Source: Streptomyces uncialis (GTDB lineage Bacteria > Actinomycetota > Actinomycetes > Streptomycetales > Streptomycetaceae). From it: 64,000 nt of DNA. The DNA lies in NCBI RefSeq assembly GCF_036250755.1, contig NZ_CP109583.1:1426001-1490000 (forward strand), read 5' to 3'. Of this stretch, positions 8,647 through 18,163 are shown one piece after another. A program made the position numbers and the translations under genes. Positions within the stretch are counted from its first letter, which is position 1, and every line of letters starts with the position of its first letter. A model generated the notes under the pieces. The model did no database searches, was not told the origin of the DNA, and saw only the letters and a list, made by a program, of their open reading frames with translations.

Positions 8647-10005
8647 CCTCCGCCCCGACCGTCGGCCGGCGGCCCCGCGCGCTGCTCCTCGCCGCGACTC
8701 TCGCCCTTCTGGTCATCGGCGCCTGGGCCGCGGTACGGGGACTGGAGGCGGGCGGTGTCCTCGGGGACCGGGACGACGGCCGCACGGTCCTGCTGTGGGC
8801 GCCGGTCGCGCTGCTGCTGATCCTCCAGAGCGTGCTCTACGCCTGCGAGCGGCCGCACCGTGCCGACGCCGCCGGGCAACGCGCCCTGGACGAGCTGCGG
8901 ATCGCGGTCCTGGTCCCCGTGTACAACGAGGACCCCGCCTATCTGCGGGCCGCGCTGACGGCGCTGGCCGCGCAGTCCCGTCGCCCCGACGCGGTGCACC
9001 TCGTCGACGACGGCTCCGACGACGGCTGTCCCGCCGTCGAGAAGTGGTGGACCCGCCACGCGGCGGAAGCGGGCATCCGCACCACCTGGCAGCGCACCCC
9101 CAACCAGGGCAAGCGCCACGCGCAGGTCACCGCGCTGCGCGAGGCGGACGACGCCGACATCATCGTCACCGTCGACTCCGACGCCTGTCTCGCCGCCGAC
9201 GCCCTCGGTGAAGTGCTCCAGCCCTTCGCCGACCCCCGGGTCCAGGGCAGCGCCGGACTGGTGGTCGCCGCCAACCACCGTGCCACCCTCCTCACCCGGG
9301 TCACCGACCTCTACTTCGTCGCCAACCAGCTCGTGGACCGCTCCGCGCTCTCCCCGCTCGGCGCGGTGATGGTCGCCCCCGGCAGCCTCGCCGCGTACCG
9401 GGCCCGTCCTGCGCGACAACCTCGCCGCCTACCTCGGTGAGACCTTCATGGGCAGGCCCGTGCACTTCTCCGACGACTCGCTGCTGACCCTCTTCGCCCT
9501 GCTGAGGGGACGGGTGGTCCAGCAGCCCAGCGCGGTCGTCCTCACCGCCATGCCCGAACGCACCGGTCACCATCTGCGCCAGTACCTGCGCTGGATGCGC
9601 GGCTCCACGATCCGCTCGCTGTGGCGCGCCCGCCATCTCCCCCTCACCCATCCCGCCTATGTCGCCCAGTTGCTGCGCTGGTTCCTCCAACTCGTGTGCA
9701 CCGGCGCCCTCTGCTGGATGGCCGTCCTCCATCTGCGCCACGACATCGGCTTCTCCCCCTGGCTGGCCACCGTCCCCCTGCTCATCGGGTACGCCCAGGC
9801 CCTGCGCTACCTCACGGTCCGCCGCTCCGACGAGACCCTCGCCCACCAGACCGTCACCTGGCTGCTCACGCCCCTCGCCCTGCTCTGGGCGTGGACCGTG
9901 CTGCGCGCGGTCCGCTGGTACGCGACCCTCACCTGCGGCCGGACCCGCTGGGGCACCCGCGCGGGCGGCCCCGAGGTCGTCCTCACGGCCCCGGTCACCG
10001 CCTGA
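8643..10005 (+). pseudogene. GT2 processive glycosyltransferase with an apparent frameshift
   Basis: Encodes a membrane glycosyltransferase of the hyaluronan/poly-GlcNAc synthase type: two N-terminal membrane segments, VLVPVYNED, VDDGSDDG, TVDSDA (DxD), SDDSLLT, and the QYLRWMRG (QxxRW) motif, then C-terminal membrane helices. The frame breaks at about 9403-9405 (GGGCCC): before it the protein reads APGSLAAYRA, after it VLRDNLAAYLGETFMGRP continues one base out of frame. One extra C would explain this. It is either a sequencing error or a true inactivating change; the rest of the gene is well kept. The GTG start overlaps the upstream stop. Confidence 0.85.
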
Positions 10006-10142
10006 CGCCGTCCCGGCAGCGGCGGCCCCGTCCGGCGGAATCCGGGCGGGGCCCGTCGTCCGTGGCGCGGTACCGAACGGCCGGGACGGGGTCAGGCCCA
10101 CGCAGGTGGACTCTCCCCGTACCTGGTCGGCACACCTCCCGA

Positions 10143-10175
10143 ACCCGGAGGAAGTGTGCTAATTCTCCTCCGGGT
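10143..10175. terminator. Inverted repeat upstream of the surface-protein gene
   Basis: ACCCGGAGGA and TCCTCCGGGT form a perfect 10-bp stem around a 13-nt loop. It lies 138 bp after the glycosyltransferase stop and 17 bp before the next start, so it may end the first transcript or act in the leader of the second. Confidence 0.55.
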
Positions 10176-10192
10176 CCGGACCCAGGAACGGG

Positions 10193-12976
10193 GTGCACAG
10201 CGAGATGCGTGGTACTTCCCACGGACGACGGCTCGGTGCGGTCGTCTGCGCGGCGATGGTTCTCTCGGTGTCGGCGTCGGCTTCGGCGCTGACTGCGGGT
10301 TCGTCCCCGTCACCGGCCTCGGCCTCGGCGCCGACCGCCGCCGGAGCGGCTACGCGGGCCGTGGCGGCACCGGCTGCGGCACCGGTGGCGCGGGCGGCGC
10401 CCGGCACACCCGGGGTGCCGCAGAGCCCGGTCGAGGTCTACCGGGAGAACTTCGAGAACGGGACGGGCCCGATCCCGGTCCTGCTCGACGAGTACACCGG
10501 GGCGCCACCCGTGAACGCCACCTACACCGCCGACCCGAACTGGCTGGACCCGGCGCAGTGCAACGGGATCATCCTCAGCCAGTCCGGGGAGGACCAGCCG
10601 GACTGCGCGAGCGCCAGCTCGGCGGCCATGCTCGATCTGCGGGACATGGCCGGTGTGCTGGGCCAGGTGGGGGGCGCCGCCGACCCGACCGTCAACCACG
10701 CCGTGTCCGCGTGGACCGCGGGGGACCCGGGGGCGGATCTGACGGAGTTCGCCACGGTCGAGCCGATCCCGCTCGTCAGCGAGAACCGGTTCATCACGTT
10801 CTCCGTGGACGTCGCCGCCATCAACTGCTTCGCCTCGGGGCCGCGACTGGAGTTCTATCTCACCGGCTCCGGCCCGGAGATTCCCACGTTCACCAGCCCG
10901 ATCGACCCCTGCACCGACCCCCGCGCCCAGACATACCCCGGGAGGAAGGAGGTGGAGGCGGGTTCCTTCCCCAGCAACGGTTCCGTGCTGTTCACGGGTA
11001 CGTCCGTGGGGATCAGGATGGTCAACGCGAACGGCGGCGGGGGCGGCAACGACCACGCGTTCGACAACGTCGGCATCCTGGATGTGACGCCGCAGCTCGA
11101 CAAGGAGTTCAACCCTCCGACGATCTCCCAGAACGCCGTCTCACAGCTGACGTTCACGGTCACCAACACCAGCGAACTCGCGGCGAAGACCGGCTTCTCG
11201 CTCACCGACGCGCTGCCCGCCGGGGTCGTGGTCGCCTCCTCCCCCAACGCCTCCACCACCTGCGGGAACGGCACGGTCACCGCGACCCCGGGATCGTCCT
11301 CGGTGTCCCTGGCCAACGGGGGCCTGACCACCGGCACCGCGTCGTGCGTCTTCATGGTGGACGTCACCGCCGCGGACGCGGGCACCTATCCGAACACCCC
11401 GGCGGACCTGGCCCTCGTCGGCCTCGACCCACCCGCGACCGCGACCCTGACCGTCACCGCGCCCGCCGGTCCGTCGCTCGTGAAGAGGGCGGCCGAGGCG
11501 TCGTTCAGCACCGGACAGCAGCTCCACTACAGCTACCGGGTCACGAACAACGCCGACGAACCCCTGACCGGTGTCGCGGTCACCGACAACGGGCCGGGCA
11601 CCCCCGTCGTCACCTGCCCGTCGGGCACGCTGGCCCCGGGCGCCTCCGTGACCTGCACCGCGCTGTACACGGCGACCGCCGCCGATGCCACGGCGGGCAC
11701 CATCGTCAACCGGGCGACCGTCACCGGCACCACCGGGGCCGGGACACCGCTCAGCGCCACCAGCAATGCCGTCGTCGTCCCCCTGCGGTCGCTGGCCGTC
11801 ACCAAGGCGGCCGTCGAACCGGTCTTCAGCGCGGCGGGGCAGACCCTGCGCTATGTCTACCGCGTGACCAACACCGGCCGCGCCCAGCTCGGCGCCGTCA
11901 CCGTCACCGACGACGGACCCGGTACCCCGGCCGTCATCTGCCCGCCGACCGTGCTCGCGCCCGGGGCGAGCGTGCGGTGCGTCGCCTCGTACGTCACCAC
12001 CGCCGCCGATGTGGAGGCCGGACAGGTCGTCAACAAGGCGACGGCGACCGGCTCCGATGTGCAAGGGGGGCCCGCGCGGGCGGTCAGCGCGACCGTCACC
12101 GTCCCCTACCGGGCATTCCGCGCCGATCTCGCCGTCGACAAGACGGGCCCCGCGACCGCCCGGCCCGGCGAGCGGCTGACCTACACCCTGACCGTGACGA
12201 ACAACGGACCCGCCGACTCCACCGGCTGGACCGTCACCGACCCCCTGCCCGCCGCGCTGACCGGTACGCGGACCCTCAGCCCCGGTTGCGAGATCGAGTC
12301 GGCCACCCTGACCTGCACCGGCACGGAACTGGCCGACGGCGACAGCGTCACCCTCCAGGTGTCGGGAATCCTCTCCCCCGGCGGCACGGCCGTCACGAAC
12401 ACGGCCACCGTCACCGGCCGGGACCCCGACCCGGACCCGGAGAACAACACCAGCACCCTCGTCACGACCATCCCCTCGGTGGAGATCGTGAAGAAGCAGA
12501 ACGGCCCCGCCTCGGTGCGCGCGGGCGCCACCGTGTCCTACACGATCACGGTCCGCAACACCGGCTCCTCCCCCACCACCGCCGCCTTCACCGACGATCT
12601 CTCCCGCCTTCTGGACGACGCCGCGTACAACGACGACGCCACCGCCACCAGCGGCCGGGTCGACTACGGCGAGCCCGTCCTGTCCTGGGAAGGCACCCTC
12701 GCGGCCGGCGGGAGCGCGACGATCGAGTTCTCGGTCACCACGGACCGGCGGACCTTCGGGGACCTGCGGCTCGACAACACCGTGACCTCCCCGACCCCCG
12801 GCAGCAACTGCCCCACGAACCACCCGGACACCCGCTGCACCACCCACGGCACCGTCATCACCAAGGACAAGGACAAGACGGCCCGGCCGGGCCCCCAGAG
12901 GCAGACCCGGCCCGGTGTCCGCCAGGAGCGGCCCGTGGACGCACGGCCGATCGACACCCCGAGCATGCTCGGCTGA
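10193..12976 (+). CDS. Large secreted protein with DUF11 (Ig-like) repeats
   Basis: A 927-residue exported protein. A signal peptide (hydrophobic AVVCAAMVLSVSASASA) leads into an Ala/Pro-rich stretch, then a beta-rich domain (about residues 80-300) of lectin-like appearance. Five tandem DUF11/Ig-like modules follow, recognisable by YVYRVTNTG, LTYTLTVTNNGPADS and the GPGTPVVTCPSGTLAPG type turns. No LPxTG/LAxTG sequence or C-terminal membrane helix is present, so it is probably released or held non-covalently by its basic tail. The GTG at 10193 is used; the ATG at 10205 is equally possible. The neighbouring polysaccharide-type enzyme suggests a role at the cell surface or in an extracellular matrix. 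Confidence 0.85.
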   Translation: MHSEMRGTSHGRRLGAVVCAAMVLSVSASASALTAGSSPSPASASAPTAAGAATRAVAAPAAAPVARAAPGTPGVPQSPVEVYRENFENGTGPIPVLLDEYTGAPPVNATYTADPNWLDPAQCNGIILSQSGEDQPDCASASSAAMLDLRDMAGVLGQVGGAADPTVNHAVSAWTAGDPGADLTEFATVEPIPLVSENRFITFSVDVAAINCFASGPRLEFYLTGSGPEIPTFTSPIDPCTDPRAQTYPGRKEVEAGSFPSNGSVLFTGTSVGIRMVNANGGGGGNDHAFDNVGILDVTPQLDKEFNPPTISQNAVSQLTFTVTNTSELAAKTGFSLTDALPAGVVVASSPNASTTCGNGTVTATPGSSSVSLANGGLTTGTASCVFMVDVTAADAGTYPNTPADLALVGLDPPATATLTVTAPAGPSLVKRAAEASFSTGQQLHYSYRVTNNADEPLTGVAVTDNGPGTPVVTCPSGTLAPGASVTCTALYTATAADATAGTIVNRATVTGTTGAGTPLSATSNAVVVPLRSLAVTKAAVEPVFSAAGQTLRYVYRVTNTGRAQLGAVTVTDDGPGTPAVICPPTVLAPGASVRCVASYVTTAADVEAGQVVNKATATGSDVQGGPARAVSATVTVPYRAFRADLAVDKTGPATARPGERLTYTLTVTNNGPADSTGWTVTDPLPAALTGTRTLSPGCEIESATLTCTGTELADGDSVTLQVSGILSPGGTAVTNTATVTGRDPDPDPENNTSTLVTTIPSVEIVKKQNGPASVRAGATVSYTITVRNTGSSPTTAAFTDDLSRLLDDAAYNDDATATSGRVDYGEPVLSWEGTLAAGGSATIEFSVTTDRRTFGDLRLDNTVTSPTPGSNCPTNHPDTRCTTHGTVITKDKDKTARPGPQRQTRPGVRQERPVDARPIDTPSMLG

Positions 12977-13035
12977 ACCAAGGAAGCAGGACGGACAAGG
13001 CAATGACCTGACCGGCGCGGACCGCCGGTAGGAAC

Positions 13036-13080
13036 CGCCGGAACGGGTGCGCACCTCCTGGGTGCGCACCCGTTCCGGCG
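13036..13080. terminator. Bidirectional terminator between convergent genes
   Basis: A perfect 20-bp inverted repeat (arms start CGCCGGAACGGG and end CCCGTTCCGGCG) with a 5-nt loop TCCTG lies between the DUF11 gene and the leftward acyl-CoA ligase. Confidence 0.9.
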
Positions 13081-13111
13081 TCCGGACGGTCCTGCGAGGA
13101 CACCGCCGCGT

Positions 13112-14668
13112 TCAGCGCGGTGCCGACAGCTCCCGTTTGAGGATCTTCCCGGTCGCGGTCATGGGGAGGGAGTCACGGAACTCGATGATCCGGGGGTACT
13201 TGTACGCGGCCATGTTCCCCTTGCACCACCGGACCAGTTCCTCCTCGGTGACGGTGGCTCCCGGTGCGCGGATGACATACGCCTTGACCTCCTCGCCGTG
13301 GCTGGGGTGCGGCACCCCGGCCACGGCCACCAGACTCACCTCCGGATGGGTGAGCAGGATCTCCTCCAGTTCACGGGGGTAGACATTGAAGCCGCCGCGG
13401 ATGATGAGGTCCGTGGTGCGGTCGACGATGAAGACGAAGCCGTCGGTGTCGCGGCGGCCGATGTCACCGGTACGGAACCAGCCCCGCGGGTCGATCGCCT
13501 CCGCGGTCGCCTCCGGCCGGTCGAGATAGCCCTTCATCACATTGTGGCCGCGGACCCGGATCTCCCCCGGCTCGTCCGGCGCGGCCTGCGATCCGTCGTC
13601 CCGCACGATCCGTACCTCCACCCCCCACACCGGATGTCCGACCGAACCGGGCTTGCGCGGCCGGTCCCTGCGGTTGAACGTGGCGACCGGACTGGTCTCG
13701 GAGAGCCCGTACCCCTCCAGGACCGGTATCCCGAAACGTTCCTCGAACGCCCTCAGCACCTCGACCGGCAGGGCGGACCCGCCGGAGACGCTGATCCGCA
13801 GATTCCCGGCGATGGCTTCCAGATCGAAGCGGTCGGCCGCCTCATGGGTCAGCAGCGCCCAGTACATCGTGGGGACCCCCGCGAAGAAGGTGACCCGCTC
13901 GCGTTCCATCGCGGCCAGCGCCGCCCCCGGTTCGAAGCGGGGCAGCAGCACGACCGTCGCGCCGCTCGCGAAGCCCGCGTTGAGCTGCACGGTCTGGCCG
14001 AAGGAGTGGAAGAGCGGGAGCGCGACCAGGTGCACGTCGTCCGGGGTGGAGCCGAACAGCCGATTGGCCAGCAGGGCGTTCTGCACCATGTTGCTGTGGG
14101 TCAGCTCCGCGCCCTTGGGGCTGCCGGTCGTACCGCTGGTGTAGAGCACGACCGCCGTGTCCGTCTCCCGGGTGGGCACGGTGTCGAACCCGTCGGGGGT
14201 GCCCGCGGTGAGGTCCGCCAGGGTCGGCGGCTCCCCGGGGGCGGCGGTGCCCCGCGGATCGGCGGTGATCACGATGAGGTGTTCGCAGCCGGGCACCGCC
14301 TCGAACGCCGCCCGGCCCGCCTCGCCCATGGGCAGCTGCCCGGTGCCCTCGAAGCAGAAGTACGCCTTCGCCCCCGAGTCCCGCAGATGGTAGGTGATCT
14401 CACGGGCGTTGAGCAGCACGTTCAGCGGCACCACCGTCGCCCCGGTCTTCAGGATGCCGAAGTAGACGACGGGGAAGGACGGCAGATTGGGGCAGCTCAG
14501 GGCGACCCGGTCGCCGGAGCCGACGCCACGGGCGGCGAGCCCCGCGGCGACCCGGCCGGCTGCCGCGTCGACCTCCGCGTACGTCAGCCGGGTCCCGTCG
14601 AGGACGAGCGCGTCCCGGTCCGGGTGCTCCCGGGCGGTGTCCTCCAGCAGAACGGCCAGGTTGAGCAT
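13112..14668 (-). CDS. Acyl-CoA synthetase (long-chain fatty-acid-CoA ligase type)
   Basis: A 518-residue ANL-superfamily adenylating enzyme. The P-loop is LYTSGTTGSPKGAEL, followed by VLEGYGLSETSP, the hinge region RTGDIGRRDTDGFVFIVDRTTDLI and the catalytic Lys in MTATGKILKREL. The ATG at 14668 follows GGAGGAA. It would activate a carboxylic acid to its CoA thioester through an acyl-AMP. It lies 34 bp downstream of the aldehyde dehydrogenase and is last in the GMC-ALDH-ligase operon, so it probably takes the acid made by that enzyme. Confidence 0.92.
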   Translation of the reverse strand: MLNLAVLLEDTAREHPDRDALVLDGTRLTYAEVDAAAGRVAAGLAARGVGSGDRVALSCPNLPSFPVVYFGILKTGATVVPLNVLLNAREITYHLRDSGAKAYFCFEGTGQLPMGEAGRAAFEAVPGCEHLIVITADPRGTAAPGEPPTLADLTAGTPDGFDTVPTRETDTAVVLYTSGTTGSPKGAELTHSNMVQNALLANRLFGSTPDDVHLVALPLFHSFGQTVQLNAGFASGATVVLLPRFEPGAALAAMERERVTFFAGVPTMYWALLTHEAADRFDLEAIAGNLRISVSGGSALPVEVLRAFEERFGIPVLEGYGLSETSPVATFNRRDRPRKPGSVGHPVWGVEVRIVRDDGSQAAPDEPGEIRVRGHNVMKGYLDRPEATAEAIDPRGWFRTGDIGRRDTDGFVFIVDRTTDLIIRGGFNVYPRELEEILLTHPEVSLVAVAGVPHPSHGEEVKAYVIRAPGATVTEEELVRWCKGNMAAYKYPRIIEFRDSLPMTATGKILKRELSAPR

Positions 14669-14702
14669 GGGTTCCTCCAGATCGGCGGGGTACGGGCGGG
14701 GA

Positions 14703-16415
14703 TCAGCCGCGCAGCGCGGAGGCGAAGATCCCCGGCAGGGCCGACCAGCGGGGCGCGGCGGCGAAGCCGCTGAGCAGCCGTCCGGTGGTCGCGGCGGTCC
14801 GGTTGGTGACGAACCACGGCGGCTTCGGGGACAGTGACGGTTCGCCGTGCAGGAGCGAGCGGGGGGCGGGGCGGAACGGCCCGCGTACCACCGTGCGTTC
14901 CGGACCGTCGAGCAGCAGGGCGTTGTGGACCACGCCGATCCCGCTCTGCACATCGTCGACCGTGTGCCCGGGGAAGGCGCCCCAGCTCGCGGTGGCGGTC
15001 AGATAGCCGACGCCGGTCCAGGCGTTCACGGCGACCGTCCCGTAGCGCAGCCGGGCGATCGCCTCGTCCAGCGCGGGGCCGAGGGCGGCGAGGGTACGGG
15101 GGTGGGCGATGAGATTGACGCCGAGGGTTCCGGCGAACCGCTCGTTCGCGGTGGTGACCGCGTCGTCCAGGAAGGTGGCCGGGTCGCCGGGCAGTTCGAG
15201 GACGCCCAGCACCGGGGCGAAGTACTCGGTGGTCAGCGCCGGTCCCGGGTCCCGGGCGTCGAGGTCCTCGATCAGGACGCGGTCACCGATCCGGCGTGCT
15301 CCGGCGTACTCGGTGAGTGCCTGGGCGACCCGGTCGTCGCTGCCCGGGTAGTAGGCCGGGCGGGCCGGGGCGTTGGCGAGGGCGGCCCGCAGATGGGCCA
15401 GGAAGCGGTCCTTCTGCGCCCACCCGGAACTGAGGACGACGACCTGGCTCGCGACGCAGTTGTAGCCGCCGTTGTGGAGCCGTTGGGTGGCGACGTGTTC
15501 CGCCTGGAAGCGGAGATCGGCGTCGGACCAGTTCCCCGGGAGCACGAGGGTGGGTGAGACGCCGCCCAGTTCGCTGGTGACGGGCTTGTCGAGCAGCGGG
15601 GTGCCGGCGCGTTTGCGGTCGGCGCCCGCGGTGCCCGTGCCGAAGACGATCGCGTCATGGGTGACGGCGCTGCCGGTCATATGGACATGGCCGACGTCCG
15701 GGTGGTGGACGAGATGGGTGCCGATGTCGGCCCCGCCGGTCAGGATCCGGACCGCGCCGGCGTCGATCAGCGGGGCCAGTACCGCGCGGAAGACGGTGAG
15801 CAGTCCGTCGGTGACCGGGTTGAGCTTGAGGACGACGACCCGGTTGTGGGCGTAGAGCTCGTACAGCACGTCCAGGACCGGGATGGAGGTGATGTTCCCG
15901 GCGCCGAGGACGACACCGACGCCGCCGGTCTCCTTCGGCCTGCGCAGGGCGAGTCCGGCCCGGTCGCGGATCTCGTCGGTGGTGACGCCCGGGGGCATCC
16001 AGACATCGGCGCTGAACCCGCTGAGCAGCAGCCGGTCGTAGACACTGTGCGGCAGGACCCGTACGGCGACCCGTCCGCCGGGGGCCGGCCGGGTGGTGAA
16101 CGCGTCGACGGGGCTCCGTCCGGCCTCCAGTGCCCGGATGCTCGCGGCCAGCGCCCCGGTGCCGGTCAGTACGGGGTACGGGCCGGTGATCCACTCCTCG
16201 CCGGTCAGCGGGCTGTCGTGGGGGAGCCGTTTGTACGCGGCGGCGGCGCGTACCCAGGCCGCCGCGTGCTCACCGGCCGCGGTGTGGACGCGTTCCAGCA
16301 GTTCGCGGCGGCGGGCGAGTCCGAGGGCGGCCCAGGCGGACTCGCCCCGTACGAGGTCGGCGACGGCGCGGTCGGCCTCGGCCAGCCGGTCGGCGGCGGG
16401 TGCGGAGGTGGTCAT
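14703..16415 (-). CDS. NAD(P)-dependent aldehyde dehydrogenase family protein
   Basis: A 570-residue aldehyde dehydrogenase, longer than the usual 480-500. The catalytic Cys is in NGGYNCVASQVVVLSSG and the general-base Glu in TSELGGVSPTLVLPG; the cofactor region is GVGVVLGAGNITSIP. The extra length is mostly a C-terminal extension (about residues 510-570) with RGPFRPAPRSLLHG. The ATG at 16415 overlaps the stop of the GMC gene by four bases, so the two are coupled. It should oxidise the aldehyde produced by the GMC enzyme to an acid. The exact substrate is unknown. Confidence 0.9.
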   Translation of the reverse strand: MTTSAPAADRLAEADRAVADLVRGESAWAALGLARRRELLERVHTAAGEHAAAWVRAAAAYKRLPHDSPLTGEEWITGPYPVLTGTGALAASIRALEAGRSPVDAFTTRPAPGGRVAVRVLPHSVYDRLLLSGFSADVWMPPGVTTDEIRDRAGLALRRPKETGGVGVVLGAGNITSIPVLDVLYELYAHNRVVVLKLNPVTDGLLTVFRAVLAPLIDAGAVRILTGGADIGTHLVHHPDVGHVHMTGSAVTHDAIVFGTGTAGADRKRAGTPLLDKPVTSELGGVSPTLVLPGNWSDADLRFQAEHVATQRLHNGGYNCVASQVVVLSSGWAQKDRFLAHLRAALANAPARPAYYPGSDDRVAQALTEYAGARRIGDRVLIEDLDARDPGPALTTEYFAPVLGVLELPGDPATFLDDAVTTANERFAGTLGVNLIAHPRTLAALGPALDEAIARLRYGTVAVNAWTGVGYLTATASWGAFPGHTVDDVQSGIGVVHNALLLDGPERTVVRGPFRPAPRSLLHGEPSLSPKPPWFVTNRTAATTGRLLSGFAAAPRWSALPGIFASALRG

Positions 16416-17968
16416 CGCGCGGCTCCCTTGATGAGGTCGGCGGCCTTCTCGGCGGCCATGACGGTGGGCGCGTTGGTGTTGGCCCTGGGGACCGAGGGGA
16501 AGACGGAGGCGTCGACGACCCGCAGCCCCTCCACTCCGTGCACCCGCAGCCGGGGGTCGACGACGGGGCCGATGGCGCAGGTCGATGTCGGGTGGTAGAG
16601 CGTCATGCCCGAACGCTGGGCCCACGCGAGCAGATCGGCGTCCGAGTCGGAGTCCGGGACGTCGTAGGGGCCGGTGATGACCTCGGCGGCCGGGGCCTGG
16701 GCCGCGATGTCCAGGGCGATCCGGATTCCGGCGACGAGGGCGGCGCGGTCCTCGTCGGTGGTCAGGTAGTTGTGGATGATCCGGGGCGCGGCGTCCGGGC
16801 GGTCGGAGCGCAGGGTCACCCGGCCGCGGCTGGTCGGTGCGAGGACGCAGGGCCCGAAGGCGAAGCCGTGCTCGGTGACGGCGCCGAGTCCTTCCTGGTG
16901 GAAGAGGACGGGGGCCATATGGAATTGCAGGTCCGGGGCGGTGAGGCCGTCGCGGCTGTGGAAGAAGCCGCCCGCCTCGCCGACGTTCGAGGTGAGCGGG
17001 CCGCGTCCCTCGCCCTGGAGGAGGGCGGCGTTGTCCGGGCTCGCCGCCGTCATCAGGGACTCCGTGTCGGTGCGGAAGTTCAGCATCGTCATGTAGTGGT
17101 CCTGGAGTCCTTCGCCCACCGGCAGATCGGCCACCACCTCGATACCGAGGGCGGTGAGCGCGGCGGCGGGTCCGATCCCGGACAGCATCAGCAGTTTCGG
17201 GGACCCGTACGCCCCGGCCGACAGGATCACCTCGCGTCCGGCGGTGATCACCTCGGTCCCGCTGTCCCGGGTCACCTCCACCCCGGTGGCCCGGCCGTTC
17301 TCGATCACCACCCGGTCCGCGCGGGCCCCGGTCACCACCGTGAGGTTCGGCCGTTCCAGGGCCGGGTGGAGGAAGGCGACGGAGGTGCTGCACCGCAGGC
17401 CGTCGCGCTGGGTGAGCTGATAGGGGCCGACGCCGAGCTGGCTGCCGCCGTTGAAGTCGTCGTTGCGGGGGTGTCCCGCCTTGACCGCCGCCTCGACGAA
17501 CGAGGTGACCAGGGGATGGTTCGACCGGCTGTCGGAGACGGTCAGCGGACCGCCCGTGCCGTGGAAGGCGTCCGCGCCGCGCGTGTTGTCCTCGGAGCGG
17601 CGGAAGTAGGGCAGGACATCGTCGTAGGACCAGCCCTCGGCACCGGCCGCCGCCCAGCCGTCGTAGTCCGCGCGGTTGCCCCTGATGTAGATCATCGCGT
17701 TGATCGAGCTGCATCCGCCGAGCACCTTGCCGCGCGGCAGATAGGCGCGGCGCCCGCCGATGCCCGGTTCGGGCTCGGAGTCGAGGTCCCAGTCGAGGTC
17801 GCTCTTGAACAGCCTGCTGAAGGCCGCGGGCACATGGATGTCCTGGGCCGTGTCCGGACCGCCCGCCTCGATCAGCGCCACCCGTGTCCCGGGGTCCTCG
17901 GACAGCCGGGCGGCCAGGACACAGCCCGCTGATCCTGCCCCGACGACGACGTAGTCGTAGGTGTTCAT
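16412..17968 (-). CDS. GMC-family flavin alcohol oxidoreductase
   Basis: A 518-residue glucose-methanol-choline oxidoreductase. The FAD motif is VVVGAGSAGCVLAARLSED with the acidic LIEAGGP; GMC signature 1 is PRGKVLGGCSSINAMIYIRG; the second is AGAYGSPKLLMLSGIGP; catalytic His and Asn lie in TLYHPTSTCAIG and RANTNAPTVMAAEKAADLI. It looks closest to choline-dehydrogenase-like alcohol dehydrogenases. It is first in the operon with an aldehyde dehydrogenase and an acyl-CoA ligase: alcohol to aldehyde to acid to CoA ester. The divergent PucR regulator at 18164 probably controls it. Confidence 0.93.
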   Translation of the reverse strand: MNTYDYVVVGAGSAGCVLAARLSEDPGTRVALIEAGGPDTAQDIHVPAAFSRLFKSDLDWDLDSEPEPGIGGRRAYLPRGKVLGGCSSINAMIYIRGNRADYDGWAAAGAEGWSYDDVLPYFRRSEDNTRGADAFHGTGGPLTVSDSRSNHPLVTSFVEAAVKAGHPRNDDFNGGSQLGVGPYQLTQRDGLRCSTSVAFLHPALERPNLTVVTGARADRVVIENGRATGVEVTRDSGTEVITAGREVILSAGAYGSPKLLMLSGIGPAAALTALGIEVVADLPVGEGLQDHYMTMLNFRTDTESLMTAASPDNAALLQGEGRGPLTSNVGEAGGFFHSRDGLTAPDLQFHMAPVLFHQEGLGAVTEHGFAFGPCVLAPTSRGRVTLRSDRPDAAPRIIHNYLTTDEDRAALVAGIRIALDIAAQAPAAEVITGPYDVPDSDSDADLLAWAQRSGMTLYHPTSTCAIGPVVDPRLRVHGVEGLRVVDASVFPSVPRANTNAPTVMAAEKAADLIKGAAR

Positions 17969-18123
17969 CCGATCTCCTTCGGCCGGCTCTGATCCGTCCC
18001 CTGACCTCCGGGCGACTGTGCGGGCGCCACATGGAGGGATCGAGGGGAACGTCGATGACCGGAATGTTTGCCGTGATACCGGTGCACCGCCATAGGCGGT
18101 GGGCGGGAGTAACCGGCCGGTCT

Positions 18124-18139
18124 TTGTGCCCGCGCACAA
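18124..18139. promoter_or_regulatory. Palindrome in the PucR / GMC divergent promoter
   Basis: TTGTGC-CCGC-GCACAA is a perfect dyad 24 bp before the regulator start and 155 bp before the GMC start. It is a candidate operator or promoter-overlapping site. Confidence 0.5.
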
Positions 18140-18163
18140 TCGCCGAGGGTCTACCCTCGTCCC

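Noticed and set aside
11141..13069. A 642-residue frame antisense to the DUF11 protein
   Set aside because: Gly/Arg-rich shadow of a repetitive gene.
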